A stretch of 47,474 nt of DNA from Sulfurovum sp. Lineage in GTDB: Bacteria; Campylobacterota; Campylobacteria; Campylobacterales; Sulfurovaceae. The stretch's first letter is position 1; each line of letters starts with the position of its first letter. The position numbers and the translations under genes are program-made. The DNA lies in assembly GCA_021166685.1 (NCBI GenBank), contig JAJPEU010000011.1, forward strand, positions 1 through 47,474, read 5' to 3'. This document shows positions 27,791 to 36,824 of this stretch, piece after piece. Under the pieces are notes generated by a model. The model ran no database searches. It was given only the letters and a program-made list of their open reading frames with translations, and was not told the origin of the DNA.

Positions 27791-28162
27791 TTACAAAGTT
27801 TGAAAAATCTCTTTAAACAGAGTTGGGATACGCGCAGGCTTTCCTTCTCCAAGATACACCAAAGTTACTTTCATGCTAAATATTTTCGTACTTTCTTTAA
27901 AAATCTCCTGAAGCAGTATAATATAAGAATGTTTTATTCGGATAGTATGGGTTTTGACCTCCAAAAGATCACCCAATTTGGAAGTGGCCAAAAAATCGGC
28001 ATCGATATTTCGCACCACAAATCCGCTGCGCTCTCCCTCAAATGGATAGAATCCTCTGGAAAAAAAGATTTCAGATCGTGCTCTTTCGCAAAATTTTATG
28101 TAATTGGTATGGTAGACTATCCCGCCTGCATCGGTATCTTCGTAATAAGCGCGTATCTTCAT
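27791..28162 (-). CDS. ybgC: YbgC/FadM-family acyl-CoA thioesterase
   Basis: This hot-dog fold thioesterase probably hydrolyses acyl-CoA or acyl-ACP. The open frame reaches 28231, but the first 23 codons are Lys-rich and atypical. ATG 28162 gives MKIRAYYEDTDAGGIVYH, the exact family N-terminus with catalytic Asp11 and the HTNY motif at His18. The 123-residue length is slightly short of the usual 130-135. The remaining strands (FVVRNIDADFLATSKLGDLLEV, IRIKHSYIILLQEI) match. In other bacteria YbgC sits with tol-pal; that is not the case here. Confidence 0.88.
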   Translation of the reverse strand: MKIRAYYEDTDAGGIVYHTNYIKFCERARSEIFFSRGFYPFEGERSGFVVRNIDADFLATSKLGDLLEVKTHTIRIKHSYIILLQEIFKESTKIFSMKVTLVYLGEGKPARIPTLFKEIFQTL

Positions 28163-28553
28163 TTTTTCTACCGTTTTTTTATAGTGATTGTTTTTGCTTT
28201 TGGTATGTTTTTTAAAGCTAGGCCAAATCAAGAGAAATCGCGTACGGTACCCCTCTTAAACGCATTGTGCCTTGAGGAATCACCGCACTTTTATACTCCC
28301 GGCAAGCCCGCCTCAATCAATGCATACATTGTTTTTCTGAGTTTTTTGTAATGATCGGCGTATCATACCATGTGATAATGAAAGGACAGCTAATCATCCG
28401 ATTTTATTCTTAACGTTCTCAATAATAGACTTTGTAATGGGGTTTCATACCGCGGTCTGAAGATGTTAAAATGAATGATTTTAAAAATACTATAGACCCG
28501 TTTTTTGCTTTTATTAATGATTTTATGCTATATTTACCACAGAAAAGGAGCAA
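28163..28553. other. Intergenic region with a possible decayed minus-strand gene
   Basis: The 391 bases between ybgC and the metal-efflux operon hold no intact gene. On the minus strand, ATG 28397 opens a frame reading MISCPFIITWYDTPIITKN, interrupted by TGA at 28317-28319, then continuing to a stop at 28218 through REYKSAVIPQGTMRLRGVPY. A third frame in between reads MYALIEAGLPG. Joined with two shifts these make a protein-like sequence of about 58 residues. I do not recognise it; it may be a relic or chance. The right part holds the promoter region of the efflux operon. Confidence 0.3.
28466..28484. promoter_or_regulatory. Inverted repeat upstream of the metal-efflux operon
   Basis: TTAAAAT and ATTTTAA form a 7-base inverted repeat with a 5-base spacer (GAATG), about 70 bases before the first efflux gene. 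It is a candidate operator for a metal-responsive repressor, but it is AT-rich and may be fortuitous. A -10-like TATGCTATAT follows at about 28525. Confidence 0.25.
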
Positions 28554-28862
28554 ATGATGAGAGCGGCAGTTGTAAAGTTGATTTTATTATTGTCATTTGC
28601 TGTAAACATAGCGCATGACTCGATCATCGTAACGGGTGATAGGCAAGGCGGTGAACCGGCTTTAGTGCATATGTGTGAGCAAACCCATCAAAGCGATTGC
28701 AGCAGGGCATGCCAATTGCATCATGTGTTCCATTTTAATGCTATTCTCTCAGATTCGTATTTGCATTTTGATATGCCCGTAAAATCAGAGACATTTGTCT
28801 ATAAAAACCGTATTTCTCCTCAAAATCTCTTAAAAAATCTTATCAAACCCCCTATCGCCTAA
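28554..28862 (+). CDS. Small periplasmic Cys/His-rich protein of the efflux operon (CzcI-like)
   Basis: The 102-residue protein has a signal peptide (about 1-20) behind a strong AAAAGGAG Shine-Dalgarno; either ATG 28554 or 28557 can serve. The mature N-terminal half carries a Cys/His cluster: His39, Cys41, His45, Cys49, Cys53, His56, His57 and His60. Small exported proteins of this sort (CzcI type) often open czcCBA operons and are thought to bind or sense metal. Similarity beyond architecture cannot be shown here. It is the first gene of a five-gene run. Confidence 0.65.
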   Translation: MMRAAVVKLILLLSFAVNIAHDSIIVTGDRQGGEPALVHMCEQTHQSDCSRACQLHHVFHFNAILSDSYLHFDMPVKSETFVYKNRISPQNLLKNLIKPPIA

Positions 28863-28912
28863 TCCTTTTTTTATTGAATTTTATTACATACTATTTTTTT
28901 TAAAGGATATTT

Positions 28913-29236
28913 ATGCGACTTTTATTGTTGGCAACCATATCGGCTTCATGGATCTATGCGTCACAGATGCTTAGCGTCGATGAGTACCAAAGCCTACATA
29001 CTTACAATCACCGTCTTTCCCTCAAGCAAGTGCCTCAGAAGCGAATGGCCCATTTGAGCAAAATCTCACCCGAAGAGGCCAGAGCCATAAGCCTTAAATA
29101 CTGCAAAAAAGACAGTTTAACTTACAGGCTGGATGCCAAAAAAAGGTTTTTGTTCTATATTGTCAAAGGCAAAGAATGCGAACTTTATATCAATGCACTT
29201 GACGGCTCTCTGCTGCTTTCTGAGGAGTTAAAATGA
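28913..29236 (+). CDS. Small periplasmic PepSY-like protein
   Basis: The 107-residue protein has a Sec signal peptide (MRLLLLATISASWIYA). The mature part resembles one PepSY unit: ISPEEARAISLKYC (helix), then YRLDAKKRFLFYIVKGKECELYINALDG and SLLLSEEL as paired strands ending in the D-x-G turn. PepSY proteins are putative periplasmic inhibitors or cofactor-binding modules. The two Cys (in KYCKK and KECE) could form a disulfide. Its stop overlaps the next start (ATGA). The assignment as PepSY is by pattern only. Confidence 0.6.
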   Translation: MRLLLLATISASWIYASQMLSVDEYQSLHTYNHRLSLKQVPQKRMAHLSKISPEEARAISLKYCKKDSLTYRLDAKKRFLFYIVKGKECELYINALDGSLLLSEELK

Positions 29237-30426
29237 TACGATCTTTGATTCTTTTGGTGTGCATGATACAACTATCGGATGCAAATACGATATCGCTCAA
29301 AGAGCTGCTTGCATCGACAGAAAAGAACAATGCGCTAATGCAGGCGATTATGCATGAAAGTTTGGCGCTTGAAGCAAAAAACCTTGCCTCTAGCGCTAGC
29401 GAACCTTCCGAACTATACGGATCGCTGGCGAAAGCAAAACCTGATTTGGCGCCAAAAGCAGATGAATATTCCATCGGGATTTCCAAGCAAATCAAATTCG
29501 GCCATGCCCAAGAGCTGGAGCAGCATATCGCACGTTTTCAAAATCAAGCATATGTGCTTGACGAAGAAAAAAGAGTGTTGAATTTTACGAATGGTGTGAA
29601 AGACCTTTATCATCAGCACTGCATGGATAAAGAGAACTATCTTGACCTTAAAGCCGCTTACGGTGAATTTGATGCGCTTTTTAAGAAAAAACAAAAGGCA
29701 TTTGAGCTTCAGGAAATTTCTAAACTGGAGCTTGTGCAGCTTCAGATGGAGAAAGAAAAGCTTTTTGGCGAATTTCAGCGTGCCGAAATGATACAAAATC
29801 TCTCAAAAGCCAACCTCTTTAGATTAAGCCGGCACAACAGGGCACATCATGTTTCATGCGCAGATGTTTATAGGATCAAAAAAAGCGTCATTTTGCCAAA
29901 AGAGCGATTTTCAATCACCAAGCAGGCATATGAAAAACGTATTGCATCGACGCACGCTTCTCTCCAAAGGCACTCGATGCCTCTTGACTCGGTCAATTTG
30001 TCCATGCAGTACGATAAAGAACTTGACATAGACAGGTATACTGTGGGCATTTCCGTACCTTTAAACTTTACCTCCAAGAAATCCGAACAAGAGCGTGTTG
30101 CAGCGATGCATGAAAACAGTGCCATAAGTTTCCGATACGAGCAGGAAATGCTTGAGAAAAACGTACTCTTTGATAAACTCGAAGCAGAATTGATAGGTGC
30201 CGCATCGACGATAAGCACTTTGCGGGCGAACCTGGAGGGACACAAGAATACGCTGCTGCCTTTGGTGTATAAAAGTTATACGGCGGGAGAGGTTTCCGCT
30301 CTAGAGTATCTGCTGGGCAGGCAACAGTATCATCGGTTAAAACAAGAGCTTTATCTGGAGAAGAAGGCGTACTATCATACGCTATTTGAACTTTATTCGC
30401 TCAGTGAAACAAAGGATAATCAATGA
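29233..30426 (+). CDS. TolC-family outer-membrane efflux protein (CzcC-like)
   Basis: This outer-membrane channel belongs to a tripartite metal pump. The 397-residue product has a signal peptide (to about SDA) and long heptad-rich helices in two repeats, with the family's NNALMQAIMHESLALEAKN near the N-terminus and YKSYTAGEVSALEYLLGRQ near the C-terminus. It is divergent in sequence and contains few barrel marks, like other CzcC proteins. Start and stop both overlap neighbours in ATGA. Confidence 0.82.
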   Translation: MIRSLILLVCMIQLSDANTISLKELLASTEKNNALMQAIMHESLALEAKNLASSASEPSELYGSLAKAKPDLAPKADEYSIGISKQIKFGHAQELEQHIARFQNQAYVLDEEKRVLNFTNGVKDLYHQHCMDKENYLDLKAAYGEFDALFKKKQKAFELQEISKLELVQLQMEKEKLFGEFQRAEMIQNLSKANLFRLSRHNRAHHVSCADVYRIKKSVILPKERFSITKQAYEKRIASTHASLQRHSMPLDSVNLSMQYDKELDIDRYTVGISVPLNFTSKKSEQERVAAMHENSAISFRYEQEMLEKNVLFDKLEAELIGAASTISTLRANLEGHKNTLLPLVYKSYTAGEVSALEYLLGRQQYHRLKQELYLEKKAYYHTLFELYSLSETKDNQ

Positions 30427-31493
30427 AATATTTATTTGCTATCGTATTTATCTCCCTTGCATTGGATGCGCAGACTGTCGTTCTAAGTGAAGCGCAAGAG
30501 GCAGATTGGCAGATCAAAACCCAAAAAGCACAACCCGCAGATCGTGTGCCGCTTGGAGAGTTTATCGCAAAGGTAGTAACACCGCCTTCTTTAATGCAGA
30601 GTATCTCTCTTCCTTTTGAGGCAAATATATTGCAATTGAATGCCGCCAAACATATGCAGATTAAAAGAGGTGATCTTCTTGCGAAGGTTACGGGTGCTGA
30701 ATGGATCGATGTGCAAAAAGAAGCCGTTGCCGATGCGTTGGCGCTTATCCAGCAGCAAAATACATACAAACGAAAAGAAAACCTCTGCAAGGAGGGGATC
30801 ATCCCGCAAAAAGAGTGCTCAAAAGCCAAGACGGAGCTTGATACCCTTAAGATACGGCATGAAGCTTCCAAGGCAATGCTGAAAAGTTATGGCGCATCTG
30901 AACCGATGATTGAAACGCTCTATCGTACATTGAGGATTTCATCTTTTCTTCCGATTGTAAGTCAAATAGAAGGAAGCATTTATGAGATCGATGCTTCTTT
31001 GGGGAAGAGTATTTCGCCATCACAAGCACTGTTTGTTGTGCATCAAAAAGGTAATCTCTGGCTTGAAAGCAGCATTGAGCTGCGCTATGCCAAACGGCTC
31101 CGAAACTCCCAGGACGTAATCCTCCATTTTGCCGGAGAAATGTTCGAGTCGAAAGTTTTGGAGCGTGCGTCGATCGTTGATCCTGCCACCCAAACGCTGC
31201 TGGTGCGTTTTGAAGTGCCTTTACGCACTTCTTTGCTGAGCGGAACTAAATCCAATGTCAAGGTTGAACTAAAAATTCCGTCGCTTAGAATTTCAAAAAG
31301 TGCCGTGATCAATCAAGATAATAAAAAAATACTTTTTGTGAAAACCAAAGAGGGATACGTTTCCATGGAAGTTGCCATCATCGGCGAAGACGAAACGGAC
31401 TATTTTATAGAAGATCGGCCTGAGCTTCATCAGCCCATTGCTGTCAGTTCCATTGCGATTTTGAAAAATCTTACAGGCGAAGAAGATGAATAA
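30423..31493 (+). CDS. Efflux RND periplasmic adaptor (CzcB-like membrane fusion protein)
   Basis: The adaptor bridges the RND pump to the TolC channel. It is 356 residues with an N-terminal signal sequence. A split barrel-sandwich region (AKVVTPPSLMQSISLPFEANI and SFLPIVSQIEGSIYEIDASLG) flanks a helical hairpin that contains the only two Cys (KENLCKEGIIPQKECSKAK). A beta-barrel domain and a membrane-proximal domain follow. The Cys pair at the hairpin is unusual and could be a disulfide or metal site. It overlaps the pump gene by 8 bases. Confidence 0.85.
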   Translation: MKYLFAIVFISLALDAQTVVLSEAQEADWQIKTQKAQPADRVPLGEFIAKVVTPPSLMQSISLPFEANILQLNAAKHMQIKRGDLLAKVTGAEWIDVQKEAVADALALIQQQNTYKRKENLCKEGIIPQKECSKAKTELDTLKIRHEASKAMLKSYGASEPMIETLYRTLRISSFLPIVSQIEGSIYEIDASLGKSISPSQALFVVHQKGNLWLESSIELRYAKRLRNSQDVILHFAGEMFESKVLERASIVDPATQTLLVRFEVPLRTSLLSGTKSNVKVELKIPSLRISKSAVINQDNKKILFVKTKEGYVSMEVAIIGEDETDYFIEDRPELHQPIAVSSIAILKNLTGEEDE

Positions 31494-34400
31494 GCTTATA
31501 GAATTTGCTCTGTCGCAAAGGATTTTCCTTACTATGCTTGCCGTTGTGATCTTGGGGTTTGGGTTCAAGGCCTACAGAGAACTTCCCATTGATGCTTTTC
31601 CGGATATTTCCCCCGTACAAGTAAAGCTGATCCTTAAATCCAGCGGAATGACGCCTGAAGAGATCGAATCTCGGATTGCTATTCCTATTGAGATGCAGAT
31701 GGTCGGCATACCGCATCAAACGATGATGCGCTCACTTTCCAAATACGGTTTGTGCGATGTAACCATTGATTTTGAAGACGGTACGGATATCTATTGGGCC
31801 AGGCAGCAAGTGGGCGAACGCCTCGCAGACATCAAAGAGACGCTTCCGGGCAATACGGAAGGAGGACTGGCCCCCATCTCGACACCACTAAGCGATATTT
31901 TGATGTTCACTATCGAATCGGATACGCTAACACTTACGGAAAAGCGAAGCCTGCTTGATTGGATCATCGCGCCAAAGATTCGTTCTATCGGCGGCGTAGC
32001 CGAAGTAAATGCGCTTGGCGGAAAGGTGAAAACTTATGAAGTTGTGCCCGATATCAACAAAATGCGGACATTGGGCGTAACAATGGATATGCTTTTTAGT
32101 GCGCTTGAAGCAAACAATCAAAACGACGGAGCCGGGCGTATTACGTCCGGAGCCGAAAGTATTTTTGTACGGAGTGTCGGAAAACTGGATCGCATCGAAG
32201 AGATAGCTCAGATTGCGGTGCACAAAGTAAACGACAAGATCGTTAGTGTCGGCGAAGTAGCTTCTGTTCGCATCGGCAGTCTCACCCGTGCAGGGTTTGT
32301 TACTAAAAACGGCGAAGGCGAGGCGGTGCAGGGATTGGTGCTTGGACTTAAGGGTGCCAATACCGCTGAAGTTGTCGATAAGGTAAAAAAGCAGCTCAAG
32401 CAGATAGAGCCAATCTTGAGTGCCCATACTGAGATAAAGATATTTTACGATCGTTCCGATCTTGTCAATCTGGCGACGGATACCGTTAAAAAAGCGCTTT
32501 TAGAGGCAGTCGTGCTTATTGTTGTAATCCTTCTTTTGCTGTTGGGTAATCTTGCTTCAGCTTTCAGCGTTGCGCTCATTTTGCCGTTTGCTTTGATGAT
32601 GAGCTTTATAGCAATGCAATATTTTGGGCTTAGCGCCAATCTTATGAGTCTTGGCGGGCTTGCTATTGCCATCGGAATATTGGTCGACTCTGCCGTTGTA
32701 ATGGTAGAGCATATCACCGCCGAACTCGGCAACCAAAAACATGCCGCCCAAAGCAAACTGCATATCATCTATCATGCGGCTATTGAGATGGCGCCGTCGA
32801 TCGTTACAGGCGTTTTGATCATTATCATCGTCTTTATGCCGCTTTTGAGTTTGGAAGGCTTGGAGGGCAAGCTTTTTAAACCGGTAGCGCTGAGCATCGT
32901 TTTTGCGCTTTTTAGCTCTCTTGTTTTGGCATTGACGCTTATTCCCGTGCTTAGTTCGTTTATCCTTAAAAAACGTCCTGACACAGAGTCGTTTCTTATC
33001 AGATTCCTGCACAAAAGGTATGAGCCGATGCTTCTTTTTTCCATCAAACACTACAAGACGGTCATCGCTACAGTTTTTCTAGCCTTTATCGTATCATTGT
33101 TTTTAGCTTCAAGAACAGGAAAGACTTTTATGCCGACTATGGATGAGGGCAGTATCATTATCGGCGTAGAGATGCTTCCTTCCATTTCACTCGAAGAGAG
33201 CAGGGCACTCAATCTCAAGCTTCAAAAAAAGCTTCTCTCTGCTGTGCCGGAGATTAAAGATATCATTGCAAGAACAGGCAGCGATGAGCTAGGATTGGAT
33301 CCGATGAGTTTGAACGATACAGATACCTTTTTAGTGCTCAATTCCAAAGAGACATGGCGAAAGCCGTCCAAAGAATTTGTAATCGAAGAGATACGAAAGG
33401 TACTCGATGAGATGATCGGTATCGAATACGGATTTACCCAACCTATCGAAATGCGCGTTTCCGAAATGCTAACGGGCGTAAGGGGCGATCTTGCGGTCGA
33501 CATCTTCGGAAGCGACAACAATGAACTTGAAAAGATCGCTGTGCAGATCAAAAGCATTCTTGAGCAGATACCCGGCAGCAGCGATGTCTATAAGAAGGCT
33601 AACGAAGGGGTAGAATATTTTGAGATACGCTTCGATAAAAAAATGATGGGCCATTATGGTGTCACGCAAGAGCAGATCAACCGCTTTTTAAAAGTAATGC
33701 TAACGGGCGAGGATGCAGGGATTATTCAGGAGGGGATGCGTCGTATTGATCTTATGGTAAAAGGTGATTTTGCGCTGCAAAATTCATTAGATAAGTTGCA
33801 GCGTCTTTACTATCCGCTTGAGAACGGCGCTTCCGTACCGATTCGCAATTTTGTGGCATTCGCATCGACTGCGGGACCCGTGCAGATCGAGCATGAAAAC
33901 GGCTATCGAAAGACCATTGTCCAAGCCAATGTCAAAGGCCGCGACCTTGTCGGTTTCGTCGAAGAGGCAAAAGCGAAGATCGAGCAAGAAGTCAAACTTC
34001 CTGCGGGCTACTATTTGAGCTACGGAGGGGAGTTTGAAAACCAGCAAAGAGCGGCTAAGCGGCTTGCCGTTATTGTGCCGATTGCGCTGCTGCTGATCTT
34101 TGTTTTGCTTTTTGTTTCTTTCGGTTCGCTGCTTCAAGCAGCAATCGTATTGATCAATGTTCCTTTGGCGCTTATCGGCGGGTTTGCGGGGCTTTACGTT
34201 AGCGGAGAGTATCTCTCGGTGCCCGCTTCAGTCGGATTTATCGCTTTGCTCGGAATTGCTGTGCTTAACGGTGTAGTGCTCATGAACCATTTTAACCACC
34301 TTGTCAAGAACGGATATGCCCTCGCAGAGGCGGTAGTGCAAGGATCCGTTAAGCGTCTTAGGCCTGTATTGATGACGGCAACCATTGCGGCATTCGGTCT

Positions 34401-34551
34401 TCTTCCGTTGCTTTTTGTCACCGGACCGGGCTCAGAGATACAGCGTCCTTTGGCTATCGTGGTGATCAACGGATTGATAAGTTCGACGTTATTGACCTTG
34501 ATCGTGCTGCCTATTCTTTACCTGAAACTTTCAAAAATACAGGACAGGTAA
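31486..34551 (+). CDS. Heavy-metal efflux RND pump (CzcA/CusA family)
   Basis: This is a proton-driven inner-membrane pump of the HME-RND family. At 1021 residues it has twelve helices and two large periplasmic loops; PIDAFPDISPVQVKL (about 26-40) is the HME N-terminal signature. In helix 4 the proton-relay block is AIAIGILVDSAVVMVEH with Asp401 and Glu408. It lacks the DFG...DGAVVMVEN form of Zn/Co/Cd CzcA pumps and is closer to CusA-like AMVDAAIVMIEN. In the porter domain, IEMRVSEMLTGVRG has Met where CusA has its third methionine, but the full Met relay is not clear. Metal specificity is therefore undecided. Confidence 0.9.
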   Translation: MNKLIEFALSQRIFLTMLAVVILGFGFKAYRELPIDAFPDISPVQVKLILKSSGMTPEEIESRIAIPIEMQMVGIPHQTMMRSLSKYGLCDVTIDFEDGTDIYWARQQVGERLADIKETLPGNTEGGLAPISTPLSDILMFTIESDTLTLTEKRSLLDWIIAPKIRSIGGVAEVNALGGKVKTYEVVPDINKMRTLGVTMDMLFSALEANNQNDGAGRITSGAESIFVRSVGKLDRIEEIAQIAVHKVNDKIVSVGEVASVRIGSLTRAGFVTKNGEGEAVQGLVLGLKGANTAEVVDKVKKQLKQIEPILSAHTEIKIFYDRSDLVNLATDTVKKALLEAVVLIVVILLLLLGNLASAFSVALILPFALMMSFIAMQYFGLSANLMSLGGLAIAIGILVDSAVVMVEHITAELGNQKHAAQSKLHIIYHAAIEMAPSIVTGVLIIIIVFMPLLSLEGLEGKLFKPVALSIVFALFSSLVLALTLIPVLSSFILKKRPDTESFLIRFLHKRYEPMLLFSIKHYKTVIATVFLAFIVSLFLASRTGKTFMPTMDEGSIIIGVEMLPSISLEESRALNLKLQKKLLSAVPEIKDIIARTGSDELGLDPMSLNDTDTFLVLNSKETWRKPSKEFVIEEIRKVLDEMIGIEYGFTQPIEMRVSEMLTGVRGDLAVDIFGSDNNELEKIAVQIKSILEQIPGSSDVYKKANEGVEYFEIRFDKKMMGHYGVTQEQINRFLKVMLTGEDAGIIQEGMRRIDLMVKGDFALQNSLDKLQRLYYPLENGASVPIRNFVAFASTAGPVQIEHENGYRKTIVQANVKGRDLVGFVEEAKAKIEQEVKLPAGYYLSYGGEFENQQRAAKRLAVIVPIALLLIFVLLFVSFGSLLQAAIVLINVPLALIGGFAGLYVSGEYLSVPASVGFIALLGIAVLNGVVLMNHFNHLVKNGYALAEAVVQGSVKRLRPVLMTATIAAFGLLPLLFVTGPGSEIQRPLAIVVINGLISSTLLTLIVLPILYLKLSKIQDR

Positions 34552-34590
34552 GGGGGCCGCCTGCGTTTAGCTGTTTTTGTTCGTCTGCAC

Positions 34591-36603
34591 TTACTCAACT
34601 ACGATTTTTGGGATGACATGCAATACCACTTTCTTTTTCAGCCTTTTTGAGAGCTCTTTTTGGAGTGTTTGGTATGCTTCCTGATTTAAATGTGAATTGG
34701 CGCTTACCTCGCACTCTATAACGGCTTTTTCTTTGGTTGAGGAGTGGATCGTGAGGACATTGAGTTCTATTTTTTGCTCTTTGATATAAAGTTCTTTTAT
34801 TTTATTGAGCTTGGCATAATCGCTGCTTTGAAGCATGAGCGAGTAAAAAGAAAATACGAGAGGGATACTGACGCCGATCAGCAAAACAGCAGGCATCACC
34901 AAACCCTTTTTGGCTCGCTGGACGGGAGCATACCCTAAAATAATAAATGTTAAAGAGGCTGCGATGATCATGCCAAAAAGGTTGGTTAAAAAAAGTAAAA
35001 AAGAACCATGGATCATTGGCCATTCTGCCCAGCCGATCCCAATCCCTGTTACAGCAAGCGGCGGTACCAAGGCGATGGCGATCGCTACGCCGGCCAACGA
35101 TTTGGCTACTTCTTCTTTTGAACTTGCATACGCTCCGGCAATACCCGAAAAGATAGCCACAAAGAGATCGAGCAGGTTGGGATTGATGCGTGAGCTCATT
35201 TGTGAGGTCATGATATCAAGAGGCATGAAAAAAGTCAAAGCAAAAGAAAAGAAAAGCGCGCTCATCACGCCAAGTGCCAAGGTGATGATGGAACTTTGGG
35301 TGATGAGTTTGTTGCTTCGCACTATCCCCATGGACAAAGAGATAATGGGCGCCATCAAAGGAGCCAGTATCATCGCTCCGATTACCGTAGGGGTTGAGTC
35401 CTGAAAGATTCCGACCGTGGCAAGCAGGGTGCTTAAGATCATTAAAGCGATAAAAATGGAAGAAATTTTGGCGCTTTCCTTGATGGTCAAAAGGGCTTCT
35501 TTAATGTCTTCATCGCTCGCCTTCTTTAAAAAGGGGACTTTTCCGGAGACAAGCAGTTCCCTCATCTCTCCTTTTGGGAGATGATTGATATTGACGGTTT
35601 CGCTTAGGTTTCCTTCTTCTGCTTGAGCGATGGCCGATTCGAAGCTTTTACCATAACCGACGGTAAGATTTGTGTTAAAAACCTCCAGTTCGATCGTTTT
35701 GGCACTCAATGCAACATCATCGATCGTAAAATCAAAAGACATACTCCCTTCGATGATAAGTTTTGAAGTAGAGACAAATCCTATATTCTTTGGCAGGTTT
35801 CCCCATGAAAATTTATGATAGAAGAAAATAGCTGCCAGATAATAGATATACGATACCAAGCTTTTTGGCGCTATGATTAGTGCATTCAGTTTTCCGTCAT
35901 GAAAAGAGGTGCTGCCCATGGTTTTTAGCGTATTGAAGGTTGTATAATCCTCCAGCACCAGCACTCCGCTGGCTACCGTTTGTATCTTTTGTTCTTTGGC
36001 CGTTTGCAGTGCAATGGCTTGATAGCGAAGGTTTTTTAGATTGTAAAAAAATTCTTTTATATTGTCGTACAAAGAGGTTTGAAAAACATTTTTGCTTAGG
36101 TTTTGCACATTGCCGATAGAGATTTTTTGAAATACAATCTCTCCGTTGCATAGCAACAGCTGATCGGTGATACGCAGTTTTTCGTTCAATGCGTCTTCGG
36201 CCGCTTCGTAAATATCTTTTGAGATGCCGTAGTGAAGAAGCGTTTCTTTGCATGTTTCATTGGGGAGTATGGCGATATTGAGCGTTTCTTCTTTATGCGT
36301 TTTAAGAAAATTCTTTATCGCTTCGTCATCCATATAAAGAAAATACAATGTATTTGGCTCTTGATAGATTTTTTTGGACTCCAAAAGTTCAAGCTGAAGC
36401 TCTTTTTTGTAATGGGTTTTAAAAAATTGTTGAAATTCAAGAAGCGCTTCTTTGTTTGTGTCTTGCGTCAGCAGGATAAATATATATTTTGCAGTATTGC
36501 TATTTTTTAAATATTTATCTGCATTGGTCTGAGAGAGGCTTTTTCCATTGTCAGATAGTTGTTTTTGGTTGAAAAGGGTTTTTTGTTCGTTTTGCTCCGC
36601 CAT
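34591..36603 (-). CDS. DUF389 (TIGR00341) membrane protein with N-terminal degenerate lipid-kinase-like domain
   Basis: The C-terminal part (about 383-570) is a classic DUF389 domain with six or so helices: STPTVIGAMILAPLMAPIISLSMGIV, NPNLLDLFVAIFSGIAGA, SLAGVAIAIALVPPLAVTG, FLTNLFGMIIAASLTF. Residues about 85-316 look like a diacylglycerol-kinase/YegS fold: LNIAILPNETCKETLLHYGI stands where family members have GIIPLGTGNDFARxLGI, CNGEIVFQKISIGN where they have VNG..F.N..SIG, and HDGKLNALIIAP where they have DDGxLDxxxxxP. The GGDGT catalytic motif is replaced by YMDDE, so kinase activity is doubtful. Residues 595-670 form a soluble tail. It is alone and convergent with the pump gene. Function is unknown. 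Confidence 0.8.
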   Translation of the reverse strand: MAEQNEQKTLFNQKQLSDNGKSLSQTNADKYLKNSNTAKYIFILLTQDTNKEALLEFQQFFKTHYKKELQLELLESKKIYQEPNTLYFLYMDDEAIKNFLKTHKEETLNIAILPNETCKETLLHYGISKDIYEAAEDALNEKLRITDQLLLCNGEIVFQKISIGNVQNLSKNVFQTSLYDNIKEFFYNLKNLRYQAIALQTAKEQKIQTVASGVLVLEDYTTFNTLKTMGSTSFHDGKLNALIIAPKSLVSYIYYLAAIFFYHKFSWGNLPKNIGFVSTSKLIIEGSMSFDFTIDDVALSAKTIELEVFNTNLTVGYGKSFESAIAQAEEGNLSETVNINHLPKGEMRELLVSGKVPFLKKASDEDIKEALLTIKESAKISSIFIALMILSTLLATVGIFQDSTPTVIGAMILAPLMAPIISLSMGIVRSNKLITQSSIITLALGVMSALFFSFALTFFMPLDIMTSQMSSRINPNLLDLFVAIFSGIAGAYASSKEEVAKSLAGVAIAIALVPPLAVTGIGIGWAEWPMIHGSFLLFLTNLFGMIIAASLTFIILGYAPVQRAKKGLVMPAVLLIGVSIPLVFSFYSLMLQSSDYAKLNKIKELYIKEQKIELNVLTIHSSTKEKAVIECEVSANSHLNQEAYQTLQKELSKRLKKKVVLHVIPKIVVE

Positions 36604-36752
36604 GCTTTCGTCTCCCAGAAATATGTTTATTTTCTTTATATAGAGATTTTATCTTTAAAAATATAAATAAGTGAAACATCGACAGAAGATTCGAGCATTA
36701 TAATGTCCCCGTTTGTCAAGGCAGATTTCATGAAAATCAATTAAAAATATAA

Positions 36753-36768
36753 TTGTTATCATTATCAA
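36753..36768. promoter_or_regulatory. Fur-box-like site
   Basis: TTGTTATCATTATCAA lies 57 bases before the following ATG. Its reverse complement contains GATAATGATAAC, one base off the Fur consensus repeats GATAATGATAATC. A second partial unit (TTGATAATTAATATC) lies just before the gene at about 36797-36811. The position fits repression of the outer-membrane gene by iron-loaded Fur. Confidence 0.5.
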
Positions 36769-36824
36769 CGTATTTTAAGAAAAGTGTCTGTAAAATTGAT
36801 AATTAATATCAAAAAAGGAAATTT

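Noticed and set aside
28317-28319. In-frame TGA read as selenocysteine
   Set aside because: No SECIS-like hairpin just downstream, no selenoprotein family match, and a neighbouring frame bridges the gap better, so decay or chance is more likely.
27800-28351. 183-codon plus-strand frame across ybgC
   Set aside because: It is antisense to the clearly recognisable YbgC thioesterase and its translation (Phe- and His-rich) has no family features.
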